Source: Trichobilharzia szidati (Eukaryota; Platyhelminthes; Trematoda; Strigeidida; Schistosomatidae). Taken from it: 64,000 nt of DNA. The stretch covers positions 37,384,052 through 37,448,051 of the forward strand of contig OX235274.1 of assembly GCA_944472155.2 (NCBI GenBank), written 5' to 3'. The notes under the pieces were generated by a model. The model saw nothing but the letters and a program-made list of their open reading frames with translations, did no database searches and was not told where the DNA came from. A program made the translations under genes and the position numbers. This document shows, one piece after another, positions 42,045 through 51,739 of this stretch; the stretch's first letter is position 1, and every line of letters begins with the position of its first letter.

Positions 42045-42200
42045 AGGAAGATTAAGTTAAGATTTAGGCTAAAGACAGGTTAAGGTTAGGTTAAACTAAT
42101 GACGGAGACATTAGAGTTGGTTCGAGTTAGGGTTAGGGTTAGTTTAGGGACATTTTCATGTTAGGGTTAGGTCAAGGAAAGATTAGGGTTAGAAGACCCA
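42045..42200 (+). repeat. Degenerate telomere-like (TTAGGG) array
   Basis: TTAGGG-type words in a decayed run: GGTTAAGGTTAGGTTAAAC, GAGTTAGGGTTAGGGTTAG, ATGTTAGGGTTAGGTC, GATTAGGGTTAG. It starts about 45 bp after the end of the PLE at 41036-42000. Confidence 0.75.
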
Positions 42201-42204
42201 TATA

Positions 42205-43035
42205 TAATATGGTTAAACTACTCTTCTGATCCTCCATTCCATAACTGAGAGGTACTTCTGTCACATGGCAGAGAAGGGTATCCTGTGTAATAGTTTCACG
42301 CCTTTTATTTTATTATATTCATAAATATATGTATTTTATAAGCAAAAGTCGCCTTTATCATGTGATTGGTGAGTTCAGGGTCATCTATTCGTTGAGACTT
42401 ACTTGTGCTTAAAGTTTAACTTTGTCCCAAAAGCAAATGAAAGACTTTAGGTAAAAACATATCATAGTCAAGTGCAATACAATTCATTAATCAGCATTAT
42501 GTGCATTTAAAATAAGTGTAAGGGAATATTTGTTATAAAAATCCTTCCTCAATGATCCACTTACTATGTTGCTAATTATTTAAACATTCCAGCTAACTGT
42601 GTAATGATTATTCTATCGCATCCTAGACTGTATATCTTCGTTTTGACGTTTGCATATCATTTAATCATTATCACTTTTCGTCTCTGTTATTGTTTAACCT
42701 CAAATTCTAGTGCTTCTCCTTGTGGTAGTGTGCTGATGATATTGGCAGTCTGCTGTTTCACGACTGAAATTTTGCTTGAGTAGATCAGCGTCATTCTCAC
42801 CTTGAAATGTCTACAGAGATTGTTTGGATGCATGACAGTTGCATGTACTACTTAGGCCTTATTTCTGGCTAAATAATTCTGTTGTTATATGACACTCGTT
42901 TTGTAACTGGGATCTAATTTGGTCTGTATAGCTGCTTAACGGGATTATTGAGGTAATTTTGTGTTTCGATGTATCATAATTTTTTAAACAACACCTCAGA
43001 TCTTATTGTAGATAACTGTCTTTTTTCTGTCATTG
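42205..43035. other. No gene seen
   Basis: Short frames only. The word AAGTTTAACTTTGTCC at 42412-42428 also occurs near 51840, next to a Merlin fragment. Confidence 0.4.
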
Positions 43036-43039
43036 GGGC

Positions 43040-43625
43040 ATTTTGTAATAATCGAACATCTAGTCACCATTGGTCATTCCATGTCAACAAACTCCCCCTC
43101 CTTCAAAGTAATCTACAAAGTGAAGAACAACCTGCCAAAGACAATATGCTTCCATCTTCTTTGCATTGCAGAAGCCTTAGCCATTCACAATTAGAAGAAC
43201 CAGAACTATGCATACAAAAGAAAATTATTCAGCCACTTCTACTATCATGGAAATTACTCTGTTGATTTGAATTAACTTTTGCTTGTTTTTTCTAACTACT
43301 TAGAACTCTTAAGTAATTCCATATTTTATTTTGTTTCCATGTCCACCCTGAGTGCAACTCTTTCGTCAAACTACTCATGTTATTACATTACTCTTCTTGA
43401 ACAGTCGTTTGTGACAACTCATCACTTTTGTTACTACCCTCTTATATCTACATACAATTCATCTGAACGACTTTTGTATTACATAACTCCACCAAGAACC
43501 TACTAATTGTATTTTCGTTTGGCAAATTTAATGTGCACACACACATACAAAATAACCACATATATATTATTTGCAATTGTACACCTATGAAAATGAATTC
43601 GCCGCCAGCAGACCCTTCGCTGAAC
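43040..43625 (+). pseudogene. PLE C-terminal fragment plus 3' end (subfamily H)
   Basis: One frame gives EHLVTIGHSMSTNSPSFKVI, YKVKNNLPKTICFHLLCIAE, ALAIHN, then degraded YAYKRKLFSHFYYHG at 43260. The 3' UTR runs to the terminal motif at about 43570-43625 (GTACACC, TATGAAAATGAATTCGCC, CTTCGCTGAAC), in which the GAAA stretch is lost. It is nearest to the copy at 32508-33130. Confidence 0.65.
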
Positions 43626-43950
43626 TACTGGTCTTCTGTCTATTAACTACGAGTAACTCAAAGAAGTTCCGGTTAGCTATGTAGTAGAACGGAAAGATCA
43701 GTTTCCTGCATTCATAACACAACATGTCAGTTTGGGTCGTTACACTGATACAAAAATTCTGAAAAATATGGGATATTAATGGGAGCTGGAGAAGATAAGA
43801 CTGGTTATGAGAACTGTTTTGATTCAGTGATTTTGTCCGTATTTCCAACAAGTTATTTTAAGACAGAAATGCCCTAAATATTTATCATTTGATTGATATA
43901 AATCCCAATATAGCAAAAATATTCATTCAGACATCTATAAAACACAAAAT

Positions 43951-44005
43951 AACTGAGCAAAGAATATCCTCTTCGATAATTTCTTCTTCTAGCTCTACAA
44001 TTATG
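43951..44005 (-). ncRNA. PLE terminal motif, hammerhead-like, degenerate
   Basis: Minus-strand order: GAGC, TAGAAGA, AGAAATTATC, GAA, GAGGATATTCTT, T, GCTC. Stem I (GAGC/GCTC) and stem III are good, but the core heptamer is mutated. It flanks the minus-strand PLE at 44230-45010. Confidence 0.35.
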
Positions 44006-44229
44006 TATATATTTATATACATAGAATATTCTAGATTAGTAGTCAATAACAATATTAGTGTTTTTTAAATAATATCGATTTGTAAAGTAAGATCAGTGGA
44101 ATTACAGTTCATTAAAGATGCGTAAATAATAATAAAATAATAACAATAAAGATTTAGTAGCAAATAGAATATCAGCTAAAACTAGGAAAATTCCACAACA
44201 AACCTAGATAAGCAAGGTAAGGATAATGT

Positions 44230-45010
44230 TTGAACCACCTGCTTTTAAACACATAATTTAAGTTTCTTAATGTGGATCCAAACAGCCTAAGCAATATGCA
44301 GTAGACGAACTCTTAAGGTAAAGTTAAGATTAGTTGGTATGCACTGTGAAAACCGTCTCGTTGATATCAATCTTGTGTTATGTATCCACAAGATGAGATA
44401 TGATAGCGCTGTGAATGGATTTTGTTTGTCCTTTACTTAAACACGCAGGATGATGATAGGAAATCCGACACGAAGCACACCTAATTGTATGGCTTATGTA
44501 ACTGGCTCCACACGAGCAGTCTAATTGATTGATGCATATAGAAGAGGTAAGGTCCGATAGTTTATCTTTAACTGTCGAACACAAAACAGGAGTGGTTTTG
44601 AAGACACAGTGTAATTCAGCAGCAGGGAATGCTCTTTTTACAGCATTTCTAAGTCGTTGTGTTATTATCTCGCTGAAGTTGTCCCCGAGGAACTGATTTT
44701 GTAAGAATAAGGTCTTTTTAGGAACTGCTAGTACCTTGGACTGCTTTGATTTTAGATTCATATGCTTATCGATAAACTTTTCTGGATAACCGTTTTCACT
44801 CAGCGACCGTTTAATATTATTAAGTTCCTCATCAAAACATTCATCTGAGCGGATTGCTTCTGCTCTGTGAACCAAGCATTTTATCAGATTGCGTTTGCAT
44901 TTTAAGGGGAGGAGGCTGAAAAAATAAGTATACTGACCCGTTGATGTAGGTTTTCTATATACACTTCTTCGTGTTGTGCCATTCTCTTTTCTAGTCATAA
45001 AAATCTTATG
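44230..45010 (-). pseudogene. PLE (subfamily I): thumb and GIY-YIG, open over 206 codons
   Basis: The minus frame 44998-44378 reads TRKENGTTRRSVYRKPTSTG, QYTYFFSLLPLKCKRNLIKC, KRSLSENGYPEKFIDKHM, a SSICINQLDCSCGASYISHT core and HHPACLSKGQTKS, IHSAIISHLVDT, then breaks. Tail remnants continue to 44230. YIG is YIS and the following arginine is changed (SHTIR), so the nuclease is probably inactive. The 5' side ends in the connection region. Confidence 0.8.
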
Positions 45011-45054
45011 AAGTTTACTTAATTCAAGAGGTTAAATGATGGATATTGACTGGT

Positions 45055-45155
45055 AGTGGAATCCAGAAAGTTCATTTTGTCCCATTTGGAACTCCTCGCC
45101 GGATGTACTCGCGTTCCACAGGGAGTCATGGTGCCAAGGAACTTAACCTTAAGTT
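45055..45155 (-). repeat. Sm-alpha-like SINE fragment
   Basis: The minus strand reads GCGAGTACATCCGGCGAGGA, GTTCCAAATGGGACAAAATG, AACTTTCTGGATTCCACTAC. This is the ribozyme-bearing part of the Sm-alpha-type SINE with core mutations (GAAA to AAAA). Confidence 0.55.
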
Positions 45156-45477
45156 CCTATTATTTGCGAAGACGCTCCAAATCGATAACTACTAAGATCA
45201 ATTATCGACTTTAACTCCAAAACACCAGTATTCCTAGCAACGTATATTGTTCGGCAATTAAAATCGAAAATGATACAGAAGTCTATAAACAAATGTTTTA
45301 CAATAAATATACTGTACTTTTATTCGTATTCTTTCGTCTTCTTCCAAATTGTACACAACTGAATCATTCGCGCCTTCGAGTTACCCGCCAATGGCTACCA
45401 AGGCCAACGAACTGACGTTCACGTTCCTACACAGACAGTGTTCCCACCACGACTCAAAACCAGTGTCCATTTCTTGA

Positions 45478-45715
45478 AATACCCAAGTGGTCTAGTGGAT
45501 AACGCTCTGGCGTTTGAAACTTTGGGCACTGGGTTCGAGCCTTGATGGGAACATCATCACTCACTGGGGAATGCAGGCACATCCAGATGATGAGTCGCAA
45601 ATAGGACGAGATTTGCATCCTGGTAGATTCCACTGCTAGTCATCCTCCACCATGTCAGCCTGAGACCGAGCACTTCAGTCCAATCAACCAACGGGAAAGT
45701 CTAAAATTGAATTAA
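45478..45715 (+). mobile_element. Sm-alpha-like SINE, nearly complete
   Basis: Head ACCCAAGTGGTCTAGTGGAT (A-box) and ACTGGGTTCGAGCCTTGATG (B-box), body with hammerhead at 45583-45623, then GATTCCACTGCTAGTCATCC and the tail GAGACCGAGCACTTCAGTCC. Sm-alpha is known from Schistosoma as a tRNA-related, RNA polymerase III-type repeat with a hammerhead. Confidence 0.85.
45583..45623 (+). ncRNA. Sm-alpha-type hammerhead, mutated core
   Basis: Stem I CCAG, core ATGATGA (A instead of C at position 3), stem II GTC-GCAAATAG-GAC, GAG (A14 changed to G), stem III ATTTGCAT, C17, CTGG. Probably inactive. Confidence 0.6.
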
Positions 45716-45897
45716 ATAATTTACCTAATTCTCTCTACTACGTCTTTGTGAGAACTGATAATTGTCCTTGATGTGTGTACTATTCTTCACTCCAGAGAGA
45801 AACTATCGATTTTTTAACTGTATGACCGCATTTTTTTGGTTAGTAAACGATAGTGTGAGATTTTGAGTATAGTAGAAATTGGAATATGCATTTAGAC

Positions 45898-45922
45898 CTT
45901 TATATATATATATATATATAGG
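45898..45922. repeat. (TA)n microsatellite
   Basis: TATATATATATATATATATA run. Confidence 0.9.
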
Positions 45923-46077
45923 ATATATTTTAGTCTATTAGAAAATTTTGTTCAAATTGGATACGCATTATTCAGTCAGTTATAAGTATTGTTTGCAATT
46001 TTCGTTCCAAGGTTTATTGACATATTTGTTCAGTGGAATATCAAGTGAATGGTATGAATGCTGTTATGAATTCATAT

Positions 46078-46425
46078 TGTAACGACAGAAGACAAGGGTC
46101 AGGCAACAGATTGTTTATTGAGAAAACCAAGAGATATTTTGAGATTTTTATGTACATTATTATTCCTTATTGTTAGCAGAGAATCACTGTCTTCTGATTG
46201 ATTGTTTTCTTGCTGAAGGCTATTCTGTGCTACTTGTGACCGTTTCTCAGAAAGTTAAGCCATATGCCTGCGAATCGTGTTTGCACACGTTAACTCCGCT
46301 ATGATTGGCTGGTGATTTTCTTAAGGTTATGCTCTGTTATTGTTTTCCCATGACGCCGATTCGAGATGTGATCATTGACATAAATTGTTGTCTACAATTT
46401 AGGCTTACAACCAGCTCTCGCCACA
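46078..46425 (+). mobile_element. Solo LTR (LTR-1 family), 348 bp
   Basis: Starts TGTAACGACAGAAGACAAG and ends AGCTCTCGCCACA. It matches 57687-57990 and the minus copies at 33368 and 61418. Flanks are ATAT and ATGT, at best a mutated 4-bp target duplication. No coding sequence of an LTR element is seen on either side. Confidence 0.75.
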
Positions 46426-46486
46426 ATGTTACTTTGATAATTTTTGCTTGAATGGGTGATTATTAGTAATCATAAGAGCACAATAT

Positions 46487-46740
46487 TCAGCGAAGGGACT
46501 CTTTTCAACGAATTCATCATCAAGCTGCACAGTAGTTTATATATAGCTTTTTAAGAAGCTTTATTCCGTGAGGAAATGTAGGCAGAGGTGTGAATAGAAG
46601 TTAACTGGTGGCGAGTGAGTAGCAATGGAATGCAAAATAGCACGCATTTCGTCTTATTTAGGACTCGTCATCTGGATGTACTTGCATGCGATTTAAAATA
46701 TTTCTGATTATAATCATAGTTGAATATTTAATGTCAAGTG
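46487..46740 (-). repeat. PLE terminus with hammerhead-like motif, interrupted by a SINE fragment
   Basis: The minus strand at 46540-46487 gives stem I CAGC, TTGATGA, TGAATTCGTT, GAA, AAGAGTCCCTT, C, GCTG. The core reads UUGAUGA (U3-G8). A minus-strand Sm-alpha-like fragment (CCAGATGACGAGTCC, TAAATAAGACGAAATGCG) sits at about 46600-46690. It flanks the plus-strand PLE at 46740 in inverted orientation. Confidence 0.5.
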
Positions 46741-47320
46741 GCTTTCTTTGCTGCCGCAAGTTGCTATTCGTCCCAGTAAAAGATAAGCTCCTTCATCTGG
46801 CTGCCTCCATGTGCATTTATCAGTTCACCTGCTCTTATGGAGCAAGTTACATCGGCCACAGCCAGAAAACGCTTTGCACACGGCTACGAGAACATATTTC
46901 AGCATGGTTTTACAAGGGAAAATGGAAGGGTGTGCAAAGCTCTATTCTAGGACACTTGATCCACTTATTTCACCTCAACAACCCCAATCATAACTTTAAG
47001 ATCATCTACGGAACCCAAGCTAACTTGCCGCGTTTTCTTCGTTACTGACTTCTAAAGACAGTGCGGGCCTTGGCCATTCATGAATTTAAGCCAGACCTTA
47101 GTGCACAAAAGAATAATGTACAATTCCTACTTCTGCCTTGGCAGTAGAGGGAGAAATATCTTTTATTTCGTTAATCCATGTACCTTCCCCTTATTACTTC
47201 GATTATTCTTATTATTCTCACAGGATATAATTTCTTTTTAAAAGCCATAAATATACAATTGTACAGTTTGATAATGAATTCGTTGAAAAGGTTCTCCTTG
47301 CTGAATTTTGTGTTCTTAAT
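46740..47320 (+). pseudogene. PLE (subfamily J): GIY-YIG and 3' end
   Basis: The open frame (to 47045) includes KLLFVPVKDKLLHLAASMCI, YQFTCSYGASYIGHSQKTLC, TRLREHISAWFYKGKWKG and SILGHLIHLF; after a stop comes KTVRALAIHEFKPDLSAQKN ending LLLPWQ at 47145. The YIG motif is kept, with H in place of the following R. The 3' UTR ends with the terminal motif at 47257-47305. Confidence 0.75.
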
Positions 47321-47458
47321 GTTAAAAGGGTATTATTAAATTGAAAGAGTTAGTCCCATTGATAAATTTGTGAGATGAAATCACTTCGTAGTTTCCCTTC
47401 GATTGCTTTACAACCAGCATGGTTCACAATAATAAAACAAAGTGTTCAAGAGAATGGT

Positions 47459-47515
47459 TACTGAACAAAGAATACTCTTTTCGATAACTTCATTATCATG
47501 CTCTACGTCTTACTC
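47459..47515 (-). ncRNA. PLE terminal motif, hammerhead-like
   Basis: Minus strand: GAGC, ATGATAA, TGAAGTTATC, GAA, AAGAGTATTCTT, T, GTTC. It faces the plus-strand PLE at 47575 and is the inverted partner of 48107-48160. Confidence 0.4.
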
Positions 47516-47574
47516 CCTACACGACCGATGATCTACCTCGACTGCAAGATGAAGTACCTAGACTAGCCAATTCT

Positions 47575-48165
47575 AATTGAATTTACCAATCCAACTGCGC
47601 ACGTGGAGCGAGTTATATCGGCCATTGCTCCAGTAACTTGATTTTTCGTGCTCGAGAACATCTCCCAGTATGACTCGGTCAAGGTGTAGTAAAAACCATC
47701 AACAGTTCGATGTTAGACCATCTGGTCCTAACCGGCCGGCTACAAAGCCAGCTAGCATTGAAGAATCCTTCTCTATCATCTACCTGGTACCAAATAAATT
47801 GCCAGAAGTGTCCAGGTTCTGCATATTCCAAACAGCAGAAGGTATCGCGATTCACGTGAATTCAACTAGTGCTTTGTGTGTAGAAGAAGCAAGTCCAGCC
47901 ACTACTACTACCTTGGCCGGCCTTCAGTAGAGACTATAAATTCATGGATTTGTAATATCTTTCCTAATTTTTCTGACATTCAGTTTGTTGTTATGTTGAT
48001 GCTATTGAACTGTAATCTATTGATATTATTATTATTGATTCTATGTTACTTAAACATTAATGTTGTTCACAACACTAATTCATTCATTCACTATAATGTA
48101 TATATAACTGTAGAGCCTGACGATGAAGTTATCGAAAAGAGTACTCTTTGTTCAGTAACGATTCT
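47575..48165 (+). pseudogene. PLE (subfamily K): GIY-YIG remnant and 3' end
   Basis: Broken frames: QSNCARGASYIGHCSSNLIF, RAREHLPV, SSMLDHLVLTG, then VLCVEEASPATTTTLAGLQ at 47930. The 60725-61270 copy is the closest relative (VLCVQKKKVQPATTAALSG). The 3' UTR ends in the terminal motif at 48107-48160: GAGC, CTGACGA, TGAAGTTATC, GAA, AAGAGTACTCTT, T, GTTC, the only copy of this group with a full CUGANGA core. Confidence 0.7.
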
Positions 48166-48169
48166 TTTA

Positions 48170-48528
48170 AAAATTTTAATGGACATTTTTAATCAGTTAA
48201 AACAAAAAGGTATCAACAGTTACTCATCTGTATGAAACAAAAATATCTATTACTAACCAATCACACTTTAATAGGTCAAGTGGTCCATGGCTGACGAAAG
48301 TTGAAGTCAACTGTTTTCCGTACACACATAGAAGTTTGGGATGCATGTGGTCAATCCAAAGTGCTTCCCCCTCTCTCACCTTTAATAACCTTGAAACAAT
48401 TGTGAAACAGTCATTAATATTGAATTATTTGACCTGACATCAATAAGTGTTTTGCAATGGATGATGCTGGATTTTTATTTAGATTAATTGCATTGAGATT
48501 TTCTGTGTTTTAATAACCATTTTGGAAG
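48170..48528. other. No gene seen
   Basis: Short frames only; no recognised repeat. Confidence 0.4.
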
Positions 48529-48735
48529 ATGTTCTTTTCAACGACATTGGAACATTCTATTGATTCTAACTATATATGTGTCACCGCAGCTACACGTGAG
48601 GTTGTAGATACAGTGTGCAGCAGAGTCCGCCGAATTCCCTCCTTTAGTCGTAGACATAAGAAAGAATTCGTAAGGGAACTGCAAAATGATATCATCTCAC
48701 AATATTTCTGTCTCCTAAATACCCTATTTGAATAA
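48529..48735 (+). other. Unidentified ORF, possibly an exon
   Basis: 68 codons: MFFSTTLEHSIDSNYICVTA, ATREVVDTVCSRVRRIPSFS, RRHKKEFVRELQNDIISQYF. Amino-acid use is unlike the PLE frames around it. A pyrimidine-rich tract before 48529 could be an acceptor, but no donor or homologue was recognised. Confidence 0.25.
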
Positions 48736-48999
48736 GTTCTCTCTTAGGAACATGAAAGTCAACCCTAAATCTAATCATACTCCTTTCAAAGCACTAATTT
48801 ATTCGTAATTCAAAAGTCGTCGACAGATGACAACTTAACTGAAATGCAATGGTATAGACAAGTATGATGGAAATATTTTTTTAGAAATGAAGTTGAATTT
48901 TAAATACCCAGCTAAACTGCGGAAAATTTATGAAAGCTTACAAGGATATTGTTGTGGCATCACTGCAATAGGCTGATTTTTTCTACTGGTGATATTAGA

Positions 49000-49325
49000 T
49001 GGTTGGAGGCAATCGGCTGGAAGCCTTCAGCCTACGTTTCGTGCTAGTTGGTACTCACCCGTCACCAAGGCGTATCTGCAACCTTGAGGGACTCATGTCC
49101 CTTCTGAGATTCGAACCCGCGTCACCCACTACTGTAGTCAGTCAGAGACGTTACCACTGAGCTATTGGGAATCGCGACTGACCTCCTGTAGGACTGTAGT
49201 GGATATTTTGATTTGACACTAGCAACTTGTGCGATGTGTCTAGTCCTCTCTTTGGTGTGGACTGAATTCTATCAGTCAGGCTGTAATGTGGCCACCATTC
49301 TAGGTAGCTCGCCATCACGGTGCAC
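49000..49325 (-). mobile_element. SINE-delta, tRNA-headed, best copy
   Basis: The minus strand reads TCCCAATAGCTCAGTGGTAA (A-box), GACGCGGGTTCGAATCTCAG (B-box), CATGAGTCCCTCAAGGTTGC, then GGTGACGGGTGAGTACCAAC, TAGCACGAAACGTAGGCTG and the tail CCGATTGCCTCCAACCATCT. The GTACCAACTAGCACGAAACG part is hammerhead-like with a mutated core. The tail recurs at 49330-49385. Confidence 0.75.
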
Positions 49326-49479
49326 ATTGATTTGATGATATTAGATGGTTGGAGGCAATTGGCAGGAACCCTTGGACATCAACTTCAGACGACCTCGAAC
49401 GAACCAATCAGGTTCTAGGTAAAAAAAACTGGTATTTAATCTACAAAAAAATGTCTTCATAGTATACATGTGACAAAAA

Positions 49480-50105
49480 TGAATTATACAGGATATATAT
49501 CCCTAATATGCTGTAAAAGCTCGTCCCAGTCACTCATAGGAGTGTCTACAGATATACAAAACCAGTGTTGATACAAAAATTCATTTAAGTGGCTGTTTAT
49601 CATATTTAACTAAGAGAGAGAGAGTTTCGATTTTGAGAGAAAGGTACCTAAAAAATCATCATAATTTACGACTAATCAACTCTTACAGACTTACTCATTT
49701 GACAGTGGTTGTATCTAAATGCATCTAAACCATCGAAAGCCCGCGCAACTTTTGCTAAGTCATTGTCCCCCCCCCCATATATCCATCTTTTAGTCCTTCC
49801 TATCAACCTCTTTTCCAAACAGAAGCCAAAACTAAATCTACGTGAAACTTGCAAAGAGTATTATGAACAGTGTTCATTTGTCATGTTGAGCGATCTGACT
49901 GAAGGTCTTTTGACTTTGGTGTCTATTGTTTGCTCTTGCCACAGTCACTTATTCAACAGTTCTGTAAAGAGGTTTTAAACGAAAGTGTAGGAAAATCCAT
50001 ATGAGATTGTCATTTGAACTAATAATGGCGAAGTTAAAGTATCGTAGCCAAAATCAAGGTCTTTCAAAAGTTGACCTTCGAGAACCAATCAGATATTAGG
50101 AATGC
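49480..50105 (-). pseudogene. Merlin deletion derivative
   Basis: The minus strand at 49605-49490 encodes the Merlin transposase C-terminus (INSHLNEFLYQHWF, then MSDWDELLQHIRDIYPV and a stop). It is joined at about 49612 to sequence homologous to 29790-30105, the 5' part of the Merlin copy at 29.8 kb. The catalytic middle of the transposase is missing. The antisense frame 49709-49978 (LVLPINLFSKQKPKLNLRET) corresponds to 30044-29802 (LVLPINPFSRQKKNLNLCET) in the other copy. Confidence 0.75.
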
Positions 50106-50169
50106 TATGAAATGTCATTTCTAATCAAATCATGCCTGACTCTTTGGACATGTAGAATCAAGATACAGT

Positions 50170-51470
50170 ATTCTACTTATTCTCTAGGTACAAAGCTTTC
50201 TAAATATAGATCTTCATGGACAGGACAGGACGTGCATTTCAAGAGCTATGTTCCAATCCAGTATAAAAAGAACTTAGTCAGAACACTGTTCAATAGAGCA
50301 CGAAACATTTGTTCTGATAGTACTGTTGAGCATGAAATAAAATCTCTGAAAGATATTTTATCTAAGAATGGATATCCTGAGAAGTTGATTAATAAATACT
50401 CTAAAGAAAATAGCCGCTGCAAAACAATCCAAACACTTCCGAAGAAACCTGTCTATATCAGCTTGCCGTTCAAAGGAGATGATGTACAGGAAGTAGTCAG
50501 ACGAAGACTCGAAAAAGCCATCAAGAGAACTTATTATGCCGCAAAACTTGTTTTCCTTAATACCACTAAGCGGTGCTTCAACAATCTGGGAAAGACCAGT
50601 CGCCAATCCTCGACACTTCAAACTGCGTATATAAATTTGAGTGTGTTTGTGGAAGCAAATACGTTGGTCGTACGGAAAGGCGACTGTCTACTCGCATGAT
50701 GGAGCATTTGACAAAATGGTTGAAAACAGCTGAGTGCAAAGTGCCAAACATCTCATTAACAAAACATCTTGTGGACTACGGACATGATGTTGACGCGGTC
50801 ACGTCATTCACTGTTGTCAGCAGACAAAGAAACAAGAAGATGCTTGCAATTGCAGAGGCTTGTGCAATTGGAGTTTATAAACCAGGTCTCTGCGTACAAA
50901 AGGAGATGGTCGCGACTCTGAATCTACCATGGTAATACGTTTTACTTATAATTCTACCTATTATTATTATTAATATTATTCTTGATTCATTTAAAACTAT
51001 CCTTTATCAGTGGCATTATCTTAACTCACTTCAACATTATTATTATTGTTACTTCAACTATTACTATTGATATTACTCTGTTTGCAATTTTTGTTACATT
51101 CTCTAATGTCTAGTTGTTTATCTAAGTGATGTAATTGAAGCGTTTAGCAATTTATCTTAATTTTGATCTCCCATACTCTCTCTCCCCTTATCTAATTGAA
51201 CATGACCTGGAAAAACATTCGCACCTGTCTTTCTGCATGACTAATTCAATGTAGTTTATTTACTTATCAGTCCTATATCTCCCAATGTAATTTCAAAAGT
51301 ATATATATCCGTGTATGTAGAGTAATCAGCTGACGAGTTCTACCGAAATTTGATGAATTCATTAAATCCTGCTTTATTAACCTTTATTGCTTGTTTTAAA
51401 TTCGTATCGGGAAATAAGTGTTTTCAATTATTCTCTAGGTACTTTTTCTATGAATCTATACTGTTAGGTA
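50170..51470 (+). pseudogene. PLE (subfamily L): thumb, GIY-YIG, 3' end, one frameshift
   Basis: Frame 1 (to about 50580): SSWTGQDVHFKSYVPIQYKK, NLVRTLFNRARNICSD, LSKNGYPEKLINKYSKEN, VYISLPFKGDDVQEVVRRRL, KRTYYAAKLVFLNTT. Frame 2 from 50573: TSNCVYKFECVCGSKYVGRT, ERRLSTRMMEHLTKWLKTA, KHLVDYGHDVDAVTSFTV, YKPGLCVQKEMVATLNLPW, stop at 50933-50935. The GIY-YIG core has YVG for YIG; the following R and the EH pair are kept. A single frameshift separates an otherwise intact C-terminal half, so it is young. The 3' UTR carries a hammerhead at 51317-51385. Confidence 0.85.
51317..51385 (+). ncRNA. Hammerhead ribozyme candidate, canonical core (PLE subfamily L)
   Basis: Stem I CAG, core CTGACGA (exact CUGANGA), short stem II GTTCTACC, GAA, stem III ATTTGATGAA/TTCATTAAAT (10 pairs, fully self-complementary), C17, CTG. 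Stem II has only its closing G-C pair clearly formed. It lies about 380 bp after the PLE stop. Confidence 0.6.
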
Positions 51471-51484
51471 GGCTTATGACCTTA

Positions 51485-51570
51485 TAGATTAAAATTTAAG
51501 GTTAAGGTTAGGAATAGGATTAAAGTTAGGATTAGGAGTTAAGATTACGGTCAGAGTTAGGGGGTAGGTT
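51485..51570 (+). repeat. Degenerate telomere-like (TTAGGG) array
   Basis: TTTAAGGTTAAGGTTAGGA, TAGGATTAAAGTTAGGATTA, AGAGTTAGGGGGTAGG. It lies about 100 bp beyond the PLE hammerhead. Confidence 0.65.
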
Positions 51571-51571
51571 A

Positions 51572-51735
51572 AAGAACGGTATCAGAAATATCAGTAGACC
51601 TCAAAGTACCGTGATCTACAGTCACCTGGACGAATACATTTATTGCGCATGGTATGATTTCTCTACAGATCACTTGTGTGGTGACTCGGAGACATTCTTA
51701 CAGCATTTAAGCGACAATTATACAGTGTAATATCA
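51572..51735 (+). pseudogene. Merlin transposase C-terminal fragment
   Basis: Reads RNISRPQSTVIYSHLDEYIY, CAWYDF and ETFLQHLSDNYTV then stop, matching the C-terminus at 30640-30770 (NGSRNGMIYNHLDEFLYRDCF, QLLQQIKEND). No catalytic residues included. Confidence 0.7.
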
Positions 51736-51739
51736 TGTT

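Noticed and set aside
42965..43590. Host membrane protein in 43279-43506
   Set aside because: Hydrophobic frame in the T-rich 3' UTR of a PLE; no start context or homologue.
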